Positions 35,521 through 45,187 of a DNA stretch of 64,000 nt are shown here, piece after piece. A program made the translations under genes and the position numbers. Numbering within the stretch: position 1 is the stretch's first letter; each line of letters opens with the position of its first letter. The notes below the pieces were generated by a model, which saw only the letters and a list, made by a program, of their open reading frames with translations, ran no database searches and had not been told where the DNA came from. The DNA is from Crocinitomicaceae bacterium. Lineage in GTDB: Bacteria > Bacteroidota > Bacteroidia > Flavobacteriales_D > Crocinitomicaceae. The stretch lies in contig JAQWYK010000032.1 in assembly GCA_029254025.1 (NCBI GenBank), forward strand, positions 1 through 64,000. Direction: 5' to 3'.

Positions 35521-38418
35521 ATGTTTTTACAAAAGATTTTTACCCTCTCTCTACTTTCACTACTCTCTTTTTCAAATTTATACAGTCAAGATGGATTTAT
35601 ACGCGGTGCCATCTTGGATGATGCTACAAATGAATATTTACCTGGGGTTCGGGTTTCTGTAAAGGATCAACCCAAAGGAGCGTATACAGACTTGGACGGT
35701 AAGTTTTCCATTAAAATTTCTCCAGGAACCTACAGCTTAATTATCTCTTTTATTGATTATGATACAGTTGCTATAAATGATGTTGAAGTGATTGCCGGTG
35801 AGGTAAAATTGCTTGACGAAATCAGACTGGGAGAGCAGGTCAATAATTTCGACGGGGTGACCATAACTGCGGAGCGAAAGAGAGATACAGAGAATGCTGT
35901 ACTCTCTTTAAAAATGAAATCACCGAATATGATAGATGGTATTTCTAGTGCTGCGTTCAGAAAAACGGGTGATTCTGATGCTGCTTCTGCTATGAAGCGA
36001 GTTCCTGGTGTTTCCCTTGCTGGAGGAAAGTACGTATATGTTCGAGGACTAGGTGATCGCTACAACAAAACAATTTTAAATGGGTTGGATATTCCAGGTT
36101 TAGATCCCGATCGTAACACATTACAAATGGATATTTTTCCTACAAATGTCATCGAAAACATGATTGTTCACAAATCCTTTAATGGCGATTTACCGGCTGA
36201 TTTTACGGGTGGTTTAATTGATATCGAACTTAAAAGTTTTCCGGATGAACCTGTACGTCAGATTTCACTGCAGGGAGGGTTTAATCCAAATTATCATTTC
36301 AGAAGTGATTATTTGACGTATGCAGGTGGAGGATTGGACTTCTTAGGAATGGATGATGGGACACGTGACATACCTGCAACGGGTAATATTCCATTGTTTG
36401 GAGAAGTGATTGGAAATCCCAATGGAGCCAAGGCAGAACGATATAAGGAAATCTTATCTAATTTTAGTAGTACCCTAGCAGCGCAGCGCAGTAGAAGCTT
36501 AATGGATATTGGATTTGGAGGAACCGTTGGAGACCAATTTAAGAAGGAGAAGGTAACCATAGGATATAACGTTTTAATGTCTTATAAAAACACAACTGAG
36601 TTTTACAAGGAAGCGGAGTACGGACGATACGGTTTATCAGGCGATGCTGACGTGACAGAAATGGAACAGCGGATTGTACAAACGGGTGATTTAGGCGTGA
36701 ACAATGTTATTTGGTCAACGATGGGAGGTGTTGCACTTAAGACGCTAACATCGAAATACCGCTTTAATGTATTGCACATTCAAAATGGACAGTCAAGTGC
36801 CGGTATTTTCGATTTCGTTTCAAGAGACCAAGGGGCTGATTTCGATGCATTTCAACATAATTTGGAATACACGGAACGATCACTTACAAATTTGTTAATT
36901 GCAGGGGCACATAGCTTGTCCGATAACAAATGGAATGTGGATTGGCGATTAGCATCCAATCTCTCCTCAATGGACGACCCTGATGTACGATTTACACGCT
37001 ATAGAATAAATGCTCCAGGGAACTATACCATTGGTACGGAAGCAGGATTTCCTCAGCGCATTTGGCGTTCATTGAGCGAAAGAAATGTTTCTGGAAAGGT
37101 GGATCTAACGCATGACACAAAATTATTTTCGCGCGATGCGGAACTCAAATTTGGTGCTATGAGCACTTGGAAAGAACGGGATTTTAATATTCAAAGTTTT
37201 GCTCTTAACATTCGAAATGTACCATTGACAGGGAATCCAGATGAGTTGTTCTATCCTGAAAATTTATGGCCTCTGAATGGTGACGTAACTTCAGGTACAA
37301 CATACGACGCGAATTTTATTCCTGTTAATCCAAATCAGTTTAACTCGAATGCAATTTATTCGGGTGCATACGTTTCCACCATACTTAGCCCAATTAAGAA
37401 CTTCAAAGCAATTCTAGGATTGAGGACGGAATATTACTCACAGCGTTATACAGGGCAAGATCAATTGGGTACAAATGTGTTGAACAATGATGTTGTTTTG
37501 CAAGAAGTGGACTTGTTTCCTTCCCTGAATTTCGTGTACAGCGTTACTGAAAAACAAAATCTCCGATTATCTGCTACAAAAACAATTGCACGACCATCAT
37601 TCAAAGAACTTTCTTACGCGGAAATATATGATCCGATTACTGGAAGAACATTCATTGGAGGACTTTTTAGAGATGCGAATGATGGAGCTGGGATTGAATA
37701 TTGGGATGGAAACCTACAGAGTACAGATATCTACAATTTTGACTTACGCTGGGAGATCTTCTATGGAGTGGGTCAAACAGTATCTATTAGTGCTTTCTAT
37801 AAATTCTTTAATAATCCAATTGAAATTGTGCAATTTGCTACTCAAGCGGGTTCCTTTCAACCTAGAAACGTTGGAGATGGTCGTGTAGCAGGGACAGAAA
37901 TCGAAGTACGACAAGGGTTTGGTTTTATCAAGGAGTCATGGAGCTCCTTAGGAGTTGTTACCAACATTACAATTACTGATTCACGCATCGATCTCAGCAG
38001 AACTGAATACGATAGTAGAGTGGATAACGCTCGAACGGGCCAGATGGTAAACACGTTTCGTGATATGGCTGGGCAAGCTCCATTGGTAATCAATGCTGGA
38101 TTGGCATATTCGGGTGGAGAAAAAGGCTTCTGGAAAAACTTTGAGGCCGGAGTATACTACAATGTTCAGGGAAGAACATTATTGTATGCTGGAATCGTAG
38201 ATCGTCCGGATATCTATACAGTTCCTTTCCACAGTTTGAATATGAACATCAATAAGAGTTTCGGAGAAGACAAGAAAACCTCGGTAGGCCTTAAGGTTTC
38301 GAACCTGTTAAACGATTACCGAGAAGAAGTTTATCAATCTTTCAATGCGGATGATCAGTATTTTACACGATTGGGCATTGGGACGACGATTCAATTGAAA
38401 TTAACACACAACTTTTAA
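35521..38418 (+). CDS. TonB-dependent outer-membrane receptor
   Basis: A 965-residue outer-membrane transporter. I start at ATG 35521, which gives a signal peptide (MFLQKIFTLSLLSLLSFSNL) and lies after the terminator hairpin; the longer reading would translate through the hairpin. Order: signal, carboxypeptidase-regulatory-like domain (about 25-105), plug (about 130-260; YVYVRGLGDRYNKTILNGLD) and barrel. The RGLGDRY...PGLDPDRNTLQMD plug belongs to a distinct receptor group. Next to a PhoB-like system, so uptake of a phosphate-containing compound is a reasonable but unproven guess. Confidence 0.92.
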   Translation: MFLQKIFTLSLLSLLSFSNLYSQDGFIRGAILDDATNEYLPGVRVSVKDQPKGAYTDLDGKFSIKISPGTYSLIISFIDYDTVAINDVEVIAGEVKLLDEIRLGEQVNNFDGVTITAERKRDTENAVLSLKMKSPNMIDGISSAAFRKTGDSDAASAMKRVPGVSLAGGKYVYVRGLGDRYNKTILNGLDIPGLDPDRNTLQMDIFPTNVIENMIVHKSFNGDLPADFTGGLIDIELKSFPDEPVRQISLQGGFNPNYHFRSDYLTYAGGGLDFLGMDDGTRDIPATGNIPLFGEVIGNPNGAKAERYKEILSNFSSTLAAQRSRSLMDIGFGGTVGDQFKKEKVTIGYNVLMSYKNTTEFYKEAEYGRYGLSGDADVTEMEQRIVQTGDLGVNNVIWSTMGGVALKTLTSKYRFNVLHIQNGQSSAGIFDFVSRDQGADFDAFQHNLEYTERSLTNLLIAGAHSLSDNKWNVDWRLASNLSSMDDPDVRFTRYRINAPGNYTIGTEAGFPQRIWRSLSERNVSGKVDLTHDTKLFSRDAELKFGAMSTWKERDFNIQSFALNIRNVPLTGNPDELFYPENLWPLNGDVTSGTTYDANFIPVNPNQFNSNAIYSGAYVSTILSPIKNFKAILGLRTEYYSQRYTGQDQLGTNVLNNDVVLQEVDLFPSLNFVYSVTEKQNLRLSATKTIARPSFKELSYAEIYDPITGRTFIGGLFRDANDGAGIEYWDGNLQSTDIYNFDLRWEIFYGVGQTVSISAFYKFFNNPIEIVQFATQAGSFQPRNVGDGRVAGTEIEVRQGFGFIKESWSSLGVVTNITITDSRIDLSRTEYDSRVDNARTGQMVNTFRDMAGQAPLVINAGLAYSGGEKGFWKNFEAGVYYNVQGRTLLYAGIVDRPDIYTVPFHSLNMNINKSFGEDKKTSVGLKVSNLLNDYREEVYQSFNADDQYFTRLGIGTTIQLKLTHNF

Positions 38419-38439
38419 CCATAAGGTTAATCAACAGAG

Positions 38440-38472
38440 AAGGGACCGAAGTAGAGAGCGGTCCCTTTTTTA
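38440..38472 (+). terminator. Rho-independent terminator after the TonB receptor
   Basis: GGGACCG (38442-38448) pairs with CGGTCCC (38459-38465) over a 10-nt loop, then a run of six T. It lies 24 bp past the receptor stop and just before the end of the opposing E1 gene. Confidence 0.87.
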
Positions 38473-38473
38473 T

Positions 38474-40567
38474 TTAGTAAAATAGGAGCTTTTCTATTCC
38501 CGCTTTTACCTTTTCCGAATTCGTCAATAAAGCGCTTTCAAGAATACTGTTTAGCGGAATGGCAGGTGTATCCACGGAGCCAATAATTTCAATAGGTGCA
38601 TCTAGATACTCGAAACAATCACGCTGAATACGTCCTGCTAAACCTAAGGTAAAGGATGCTTCGATAGATTCCTCCGTGACAAACATCAATTTTGAGTGAC
38701 GTTTGGCTGTAGCTTCAATAGCTGCACTGTCAAATGGACTCAACGAACGCAAGTCAATGATTTCTATTTGACCTTCAAATGAATTAGCAGCTTCTAAACT
38801 CCAATATACCCCCCTTCCGTAGGTAATGATCCCTAGTGTTTCTCCCTTGTTTCTCCTAGAAGTTTCGGCTGTAAGTACGGTGCGTGCTTTACCAATTGGA
38901 ATTACGTAATCTTCATCTGGTTCCACTGTCATTGCACCTTCTGTTCCCGGTATTTTTGACCAGTATAACCCTTTATGTTCTAAGATTACAACTGGATTCG
39001 GATCATAAAATGCAGCTTTCATCAATCCTTTCAAATCTGCACCATTTGATGGGTACACAACTTTAATTCCACGAATATTAGTAACAATACTTTCAACAGA
39101 AGACGAATGGTAAGGGCCCCCAGAACCGTATGCGCCAATTGGTACACGAATAACAGAACTCACTGGCCACTTTCCATTGGAGAGGTAATAACTTCTCGAT
39201 AATTCAGTAAACAACTGATTTAATCCTGGCCAAATATAGTCTGCAAATTGCACTTCAACAATTGGTTTTAATCCAACAGCGGACATCCCAACAGTACTTC
39301 CAATGATATATGCTTCTTGAATCGGAGTGTTAAATACGCGATTATCTCCAAATTTTTGAGCCAATGTAGCCGCTTCACGGAAAACACCACCTAGTCTGCC
39401 GCCCACATCTTGTCCATACAAAAGCGCTTCTGGGTGTTTTTCCATAATCTCTCGCACTGCAAAAAGGGCACAATCAACCATTACTGTTTTTTTCTTTCCT
39501 GCTGGTTCGCGAACACCTTTTTCTTCAGTAATAGGGGTTGGCGCAAAGATAAAATCCGTAATAGACTCAGGTGTAGGGTCTTCCGCTTTATATGCTTTTT
39601 CATAAACCGCGTCAATCTCTTTTTTTACGTGAATCTCCTTTGTTATTAGATCAGATTCTTCTATTCCTAAGGATCTGGCTAAGTCTTTGATTTTAGGGTA
39701 GGGATCACGTTGTCCGTGTGCTTCAAGGTCATCTCTGTACCATTCTTTGCGGACACCAGATGTATGATGTCCGAGGAGAGGAACTTTTGCATGAACAATG
39801 AAAGGACGACGCTCTTTTCGAATAATTCCTAAGACCTCTTGAATTGTGGAATAAGATGCTTCAAAATCACTTCCATCAATGGTTCTTGTTTCAATACCCT
39901 TGAATCCTTTCGCGTAATGTGTAATGTCTTGAGCACGCGTTTCCTTAGCATTTGCGGAAATATCCCATTCATTGTCTTGAACTAGGTATAAAATTGGATA
40001 TTGCTTTAGTGCGGCCATCTGAAAAGCCTCTGATACCTCTCCTTCCGTGCATGCGGCATCCCCAATAGAACATACTACAACTGGATTTTCTCCACCGAAA
40101 TCAACATTTAACCCTTGGTTTTCTAAGTACTGAATCCCCATTGCTACTCCTGTTGTAGGAATAGCTTGCATACCTGTCGCTGAACTTTGATGAGGAATTT
40201 TTGGTAAATCATCTCTATTCAATGATGGATGAGAATAATACGTTCTTCCGCCAGAAAACGGTTCATCTTTTTTAGCGAAAATATGCAACATTAACTCGTA
40301 AGGAGTAATCCCTATACCAAGAAGAATACTGTCATCCCGATAATAAGGAGCTACCCAGTCTTGTTCCTTCAATTGCATTCCGAGGGCAAGTTGGATCGCC
40401 TCGTGCCCCCTTGAAGTGGCATGAACATATTTGCTTGTTACCTCTTTGTGTGCTTCGTATTTTTCAGCGAGTGTCTTAGCTATACACATTAACTCAAATC
40501 CTCTCCACACGATATCTTTCGATATTTTGGCTTGCTCACTACTTGATTTTAACGCTGTTTTTGACAT
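38474..40567 (-). CDS. Fused E1 component (alpha + beta) of a 2-oxoacid dehydrogenase
   Basis: Thiamine-diphosphate enzyme that decarboxylates branched-chain 2-oxoacids (or a related substrate) for the dehydrogenase complex. The 697 residues start at the ATG giving MSKTALKSSSEQ; the longer reading adds 36 non-family residues. First half is E1-alpha with the TPP motif CSIGDAACTEGEVSEAFQMA and DNEWDIS (about 170-215). Second half is E1-beta with YGQDVGGRLGGVFREA and GLKPIVEVQFADYIWPG. The alpha-beta fusion is usual for Bacteroidota. E2 and E3 genes are elsewhere. Confidence 0.93.
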   Translation of the reverse strand: MSKTALKSSSEQAKISKDIVWRGFELMCIAKTLAEKYEAHKEVTSKYVHATSRGHEAIQLALGMQLKEQDWVAPYYRDDSILLGIGITPYELMLHIFAKKDEPFSGGRTYYSHPSLNRDDLPKIPHQSSATGMQAIPTTGVAMGIQYLENQGLNVDFGGENPVVVCSIGDAACTEGEVSEAFQMAALKQYPILYLVQDNEWDISANAKETRAQDITHYAKGFKGIETRTIDGSDFEASYSTIQEVLGIIRKERRPFIVHAKVPLLGHHTSGVRKEWYRDDLEAHGQRDPYPKIKDLARSLGIEESDLITKEIHVKKEIDAVYEKAYKAEDPTPESITDFIFAPTPITEEKGVREPAGKKKTVMVDCALFAVREIMEKHPEALLYGQDVGGRLGGVFREAATLAQKFGDNRVFNTPIQEAYIIGSTVGMSAVGLKPIVEVQFADYIWPGLNQLFTELSRSYYLSNGKWPVSSVIRVPIGAYGSGGPYHSSSVESIVTNIRGIKVVYPSNGADLKGLMKAAFYDPNPVVILEHKGLYWSKIPGTEGAMTVEPDEDYVIPIGKARTVLTAETSRRNKGETLGIITYGRGVYWSLEAANSFEGQIEIIDLRSLSPFDSAAIEATAKRHSKLMFVTEESIEASFTLGLAGRIQRDCFEYLDAPIEIIGSVDTPAIPLNSILESALLTNSEKVKAGIEKLLFY

Positions 40568-40805
40568 AATTCTCCCAAATTGGAGGACTAAAATAAGAAA
40601 TTCTCGCGATTCCTTCGGTGAAATCCTCAACGAATCGAACGAATGTTGTGTTTTACTTTTAAAAAGGTATCTCATTATCTTTTAACACTATTTTCCGCTC
40701 TACTAAGGCAACTATTTGCAATTTGAATAGTTATCAGTGTAGTGAGGACTGTATGAAGAGGCTAATTCCTTGATTTATTGGTTTCTTAACTTGAAATCTT
40801 TATTG

Positions 40806-40813
40806 TAAATTTG
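40806..40813 (+). promoter_or_regulatory. Candidate -7 box for the type B T9SS protein
   Basis: TAAATTTG lies 4 nt before the ATG at 40818. The predicted transcript would be leaderless. A TTGG about 24 bp upstream is a poor -33 candidate. Confidence 0.35.
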
Positions 40814-40817
40814 ATCT

Positions 40818-43800
40818 ATGCGTGGACTGGTTCTGTTCTTAGTGCTTTTCGTTGTTTTTTTGCCTTGTATAGGGCAAGAACAGGACGAGGTATGGATGCA
40901 TCCGAACAGAGGTCAATGGGATGAACGAATTTTGTATAAAGTGGAGCTCGAAATGGGCGCTATGTACGTTGAAAAAGATGGGTTCACGTTTGATTTGTAT
41001 GACCTTGGCGATGTAGTAGGGCACGATCATGCTGCCCACAATCATGCAGTACACATGGACGAGAAGATCAAGAGACAGACCATATTTATGAAATTTGAAG
41101 AGTCCTCTTGGTCCGGCGGATTTACTGAAAGTCATTTCTCTCCGTTTTATCGGAATTACTTTTTAGGCCAGGATTCTTCGAAATGGGCTTCAGAAGTCAG
41201 AGGGGTTCAACAGGTGCGATTAACCAACTTTTATCCGCTCATTGATTTAATTGTTGAAACAAAGTCCGATGCTGTAAAGTATTCCTTTGAAGTTCATCCA
41301 GGAGGTGATCCAGAACAAATAAAAGCAACTTATTTAGGAGCTGATGATCTTCGTCTTATCTCTTCCTCAGCATTAGAAGTAGGTACTCGATTTGGGCCAA
41401 TTTTCGATCGTAACTTAGAAGTTTGGACAATTTCTGATGAAGGAAAAAAACATCCTGTTGAAAGTCTTTTTGTGGTGGAGGCTAATGAGGTGTCGGTCCA
41501 CTTACGAGAGGGTTATGATTCGACGGAAACACTAGTTATTGACCCTGAATTGACCTTTTCGTCGTTTACGGGTTCTACGATTGATAACTGGGGCTTCACT
41601 GCAGCACCTGATCAAGATGCGAATTTATTTGCAGGTGGAATTGTCTTCGGTGTTGGATACCCTCTCACTGCTGGAGCTTATGATGGTACCTTTAATGGAG
41701 GAGAGGGTACATTTAATATTGATATCGGAATTTCAAAATTTAATGCTCAGGGGACCGCGCTTTTGTACTCTACCTACGTTGGTGGCAATCGAAATGAAAC
41801 GCCAAATTCTATTGTGGCGAACGCTCAAAATGAATTGTATGTGTTGGGTGTTACGAGCTCAACGAATTTCCCGATGGCCGGCACACCTGTTCAAGCTGCT
41901 TTTGCAGGAGGTACACTCACGACTCAAAATGCGTTGCAGTTCACAGGTACGGATATAATTGTGTTTAAATTAAACGCTGGTGGGACTGCGCTTATGTCGA
42001 GCACTTACCTTGGAGGAACAGGAAATGATGGGTTGAATTTAAGTCCGCTGAGTTATAACTATGGAGATCAATTTCGTGGAGAGATTATCGTTGACGATGC
42101 CTCTAATGTTTATATAGCCAGCTCCACACGATCAATTGATTTCCCAGTTATAAATGGATTTGACAATTCACTCGGTGGAGATCAAGATGCTATTGTTGCT
42201 AAGTTTTCACCGAATTTGAATACGTTGTTCTGGTCCACTTATTTTGGCGGGGCATCGGATGATACTGGGTATGCTGTTCAGATTTCGAGTAGTGGGAATG
42301 TCTATTTAACAGGTGGAACAAGTTCCACAACTCTTGGTTTTTCCAATGGACACATCAACAATTTTATTGGAGGCACTGCTGATGGTTATATTGTTCAACT
42401 CAATGGAACCACTTCCTCTCCGATTTCAGGAACCTATGTTGGAACCAACGCTTATGACCAAAACTATTTTGTTCAATTAGATTTAGACGATAATGTGTAT
42501 GTTTTTGGTCAAACTCTCGGGGTTATGCCTATTACACCGGGGCTTTATTCGAATCCAAATTCGGGTCAATTCATTCGTAAATACAATGAAGGATTAGACA
42601 ATGCTGTTTGGAATACCCTTGTAGGAGGAGGGAATAATACAGTCGAAATCTCCCCAACAGCCTTTTTAGTATCCGACTGTTATGAAATTTATTTTTCTGG
42701 TTGGGGAGGACAAACCAATCAATCGAGCCAAGCTACGAGTTCAACAACTACTGGATTTCCAACAACTGCAGACGGTTTTCAGCAGAATACAAATGGGAAT
42801 AATTTTTACGTAGCTGTGTTAGGGGAAGATGCATCAACGCTGAATTATGCTTCTTTCATGGGTGGAGTAACGACAAGTCCAAATCATGTGGACGGCGGAA
42901 CCTCTCGATTTGATAAGAAAGGCAGAATCTATCATGCTGTCTGCGGCGGATGCGGCGGAAACGCCAATGGTTTTACTACAACTTCTGGAGTTGTTTCTCC
43001 CCAGAACCAGAGTAGCAATTGTAATTTGGCCGCATTTAAATTTGATTTAGGGATTATTGAATCAACATTGAGTGTGCCGGATCCATTTGTTTGTATACCA
43101 AATTCGGTTAATTTCATTAATAACTCACAGAATGCTAATGAATTTTTGTGGTTATTCGGAGATGGAAATTCCAGTACTGATTTTGAACCCTCTCATTTTT
43201 ACGCTCAACCGGGAACGTATACAGTGACATTAATTTCTACGGATTCGAGCGGTTGTTACGAAGCGGATTCAAGTTTTGTTGAAGTAGTAATTGGATTGTT
43301 TGAAGGGGCTGTAGTTCAACCGCCCACTCCCGTGTGTCCTGGTGAACCGTATCAATTGGAAGCTTCTGGCGGATCTACCTACGCTTGGGTACCTGCGCAG
43401 TTCTTAGATGATTCTACATCCGCCACTCCTATTGCAACAGTGGATCAATCCACGGTTTTTACGGTCATTGTTTCTGACAGTTGTGGAACGGACACATTAT
43501 CTCTTACGTTGGACACCTATGGAGCCAATGCGAACTCTATTGAGGATTTATCCATGTGCTTTGGAGATACAATTGAACTATGGGCTTCTGGTGGAGGTTC
43601 CTACGCATGGAGTCCTGCCGGAGAAATCCTTTCTGACCCGACCCAATCGACAGTTTGGATAGCCCCGCAACAATCAACAATATACACTGTGGATATCATT
43701 ACTCCTGAAGGATGTGAATTGCAGCGGGAGATTACAGTGGATGTATTTAATGATCTTCCTATTCCAGTTTTAGAGGACACTGTGGGCGTATGTAGAGGAG

Positions 43801-44711
43801 ATGCAGTTATCGTTACGACGAGTGGAGCAAGCCAATATTTATGGTCTCCAGATGTATTTATCGATACTACTTCTGGTCCTACGGTGTCCATTCAATCTGA
43901 CATGGACATAACCTATTATGTAGAGTACATTAATGCTTGTGGGTCTATCTCCGACAGCGTTCGAATTGAACTTATTGATGTTAATGCAGTTGTTGGAAAT
44001 GATACAATTGTTTGTCCAGGTGAAATTGTGAATCTATATGCCTACGGAGGAGTGACATACGCGTGGATTCCGGCAGAAACGGTGTTTAATCCTTTTTCTG
44101 ATACCACTCAGGCTCAGCCAATTTATCCGACTTCGTATACAGTTTTGGTCACAGATGAAAACGGATGTACCGCTGCTGAACAGGTGTTCGTTGATCACTA
44201 TCCACTGCCATTTGTTCAGGCAAGTCCTGATTATTATGGATTTCAAGGTGATGAAGTAGATTTAAGTGCAACGGGTAGCACCACTTTAGGATCTTACACT
44301 TGGTCTCCTACCGAATATTTGAGTTGTGTCAACTGTCAGAGTCCAACATCCTTTGCACCTGCTACGATGACCTATTCCGTTGAGTTTGAAGATGCGAATG
44401 GGTGCACAGCAAGCGACGAGGTGACTATCTATTTTGAGGGGATACTTTATATACCCAACACATTTACCCCGAATGGAGGAAAATATAATGAGACCTTTTT
44501 TGCTCAAGGTGGAAATATTGTAGAGTTTAACATCTTAATTTATAACCGCTGGGGAGAACTGATTTTTGAAGGTAATGATTTCAATGATCATTGGGATGGA
44601 ACCTACAAAGGAAAGCCTTGCCCTGATGGCACGTATGTTTGGAAAGTAAAGTATACTGACGTCATGGAGAATGAAAAGCAACTCGTTGGTCATGTAAACT
44701 TATTGCGCTAA
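40818..44711 (+). CDS. Large surface protein with PKD domain and T9SS type B (CHU_C) tail
   Basis: A 1297-residue secreted protein. Order: signal peptide (1 to about 20); an N-terminal domain (about 25-230, starting DEVWMHPNRGQWDERILYKV) known from Bacteroidota adhesins; a beta-propeller-like repeat section (about 235-740) with recurring STYLGG/STYFGGA-type words (SBBP-like repeats); a PKD domain (about 765-835; EFLWLFGDGNSSTDFEPSHF); further Ig-like repeats with alternating YAW/YLWSP words (about 850-1210); and a CHU_C sorting domain (about 1215-1297; IPNTFTPNGGKYNETFFAQG and YNRWGELIFEGNDFNDHWDG). It is exported by T9SS and probably kept on the surface, where type B tails are linked with gliding or adhesion. 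Confidence 0.9.
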   Translation: MRGLVLFLVLFVVFLPCIGQEQDEVWMHPNRGQWDERILYKVELEMGAMYVEKDGFTFDLYDLGDVVGHDHAAHNHAVHMDEKIKRQTIFMKFEESSWSGGFTESHFSPFYRNYFLGQDSSKWASEVRGVQQVRLTNFYPLIDLIVETKSDAVKYSFEVHPGGDPEQIKATYLGADDLRLISSSALEVGTRFGPIFDRNLEVWTISDEGKKHPVESLFVVEANEVSVHLREGYDSTETLVIDPELTFSSFTGSTIDNWGFTAAPDQDANLFAGGIVFGVGYPLTAGAYDGTFNGGEGTFNIDIGISKFNAQGTALLYSTYVGGNRNETPNSIVANAQNELYVLGVTSSTNFPMAGTPVQAAFAGGTLTTQNALQFTGTDIIVFKLNAGGTALMSSTYLGGTGNDGLNLSPLSYNYGDQFRGEIIVDDASNVYIASSTRSIDFPVINGFDNSLGGDQDAIVAKFSPNLNTLFWSTYFGGASDDTGYAVQISSSGNVYLTGGTSSTTLGFSNGHINNFIGGTADGYIVQLNGTTSSPISGTYVGTNAYDQNYFVQLDLDDNVYVFGQTLGVMPITPGLYSNPNSGQFIRKYNEGLDNAVWNTLVGGGNNTVEISPTAFLVSDCYEIYFSGWGGQTNQSSQATSSTTTGFPTTADGFQQNTNGNNFYVAVLGEDASTLNYASFMGGVTTSPNHVDGGTSRFDKKGRIYHAVCGGCGGNANGFTTTSGVVSPQNQSSNCNLAAFKFDLGIIESTLSVPDPFVCIPNSVNFINNSQNANEFLWLFGDGNSSTDFEPSHFYAQPGTYTVTLISTDSSGCYEADSSFVEVVIGLFEGAVVQPPTPVCPGEPYQLEASGGSTYAWVPAQFLDDSTSATPIATVDQSTVFTVIVSDSCGTDTLSLTLDTYGANANSIEDLSMCFGDTIELWASGGGSYAWSPAGEILSDPTQSTVWIAPQQSTIYTVDIITPEGCELQREITVDVFNDLPIPVLEDTVGVCRGDAVIVTTSGASQYLWSPDVFIDTTSGPTVSIQSDMDITYYVEYINACGSISDSVRIELIDVNAVVGNDTIVCPGEIVNLYAYGGVTYAWIPAETVFNPFSDTTQAQPIYPTSYTVLVTDENGCTAAEQVFVDHYPLPFVQASPDYYGFQGDEVDLSATGSTTLGSYTWSPTEYLSCVNCQSPTSFAPATMTYSVEFEDANGCTASDEVTIYFEGILYIPNTFTPNGGKYNETFFAQGGNIVEFNILIYNRWGELIFEGNDFNDHWDGTYKGKPCPDGTYVWKVKYTDVMENEKQLVGHVNLLR

Positions 44712-45131
44712 TTACTTGATTTCGATAAGTAGTTTTGCGGAGTTTCCATACCTGAAGGATGCACTTTCAAAACTTGGGAGTCCAAAAGTGTTACGAGCAT
44801 TGTTTGAAAACCCATATTTTTCTGTGGGTATTCCTAAGAAATTTTTATCCATTCTAAGGTTGTTGTTGGCGTCATGATAAACAGCAATTACATAGTTCTT
44901 ACCACGTACCAATTCGTTGAGCTCAATAGATTCTATTTTTTTACGCACGGGATGAACAATTTTTTGAATAGCGTACTTATCATTTCCAAATCCTTCTTCT
45001 GCATCAAAGATGGCAATCATCAAGTTTCCTTTTTTTTCCGAAATCCCTGTAATTTGTAAATAAATTGGAGCTTGCTTCATAAAGGATGAAGCACAAAAAA
45101 ACAGCAAAAGAAGCAATCCAAATAACCGCAT
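44712..45131 (-). CDS. DUF2141 secreted protein
   Basis: A 139-residue protein with a signal peptide (MRLFGLLLLLFFCASSFM) and the DUF2141 domain: ITGISEKKGNLMIAIFDAEE, LVRGKNYVIAVYHDANNNLRMDKNFLGIPTEKYGFSNN and a final strand region. The Asp/Asn-rich turn DANNNLRMD may bind calcium. Its stop codon directly abuts that of the large T9SS gene on the other strand. Function unknown; probably periplasmic. Confidence 0.88.
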   Translation of the reverse strand: MRLFGLLLLLFFCASSFMKQAPIYLQITGISEKKGNLMIAIFDAEEGFGNDKYAIQKIVHPVRKKIESIELNELVRGKNYVIAVYHDANNNLRMDKNFLGIPTEKYGFSNNARNTFGLPSFESASFRYGNSAKLLIEIK

Positions 45132-45187
45132 GCCATGTATAACGTAGATTGGCGAAAAATGTTTTTGCCTCAGAGTTCCAACGAAGA

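Noticed and set aside
40818-44711. Repeat words STYLGG/STYFGG as a DNA repeat or CRISPR-like array
   Set aside because: The repeats are at protein level with variable spacing, as in beta-propeller repeats, not identical DNA units.
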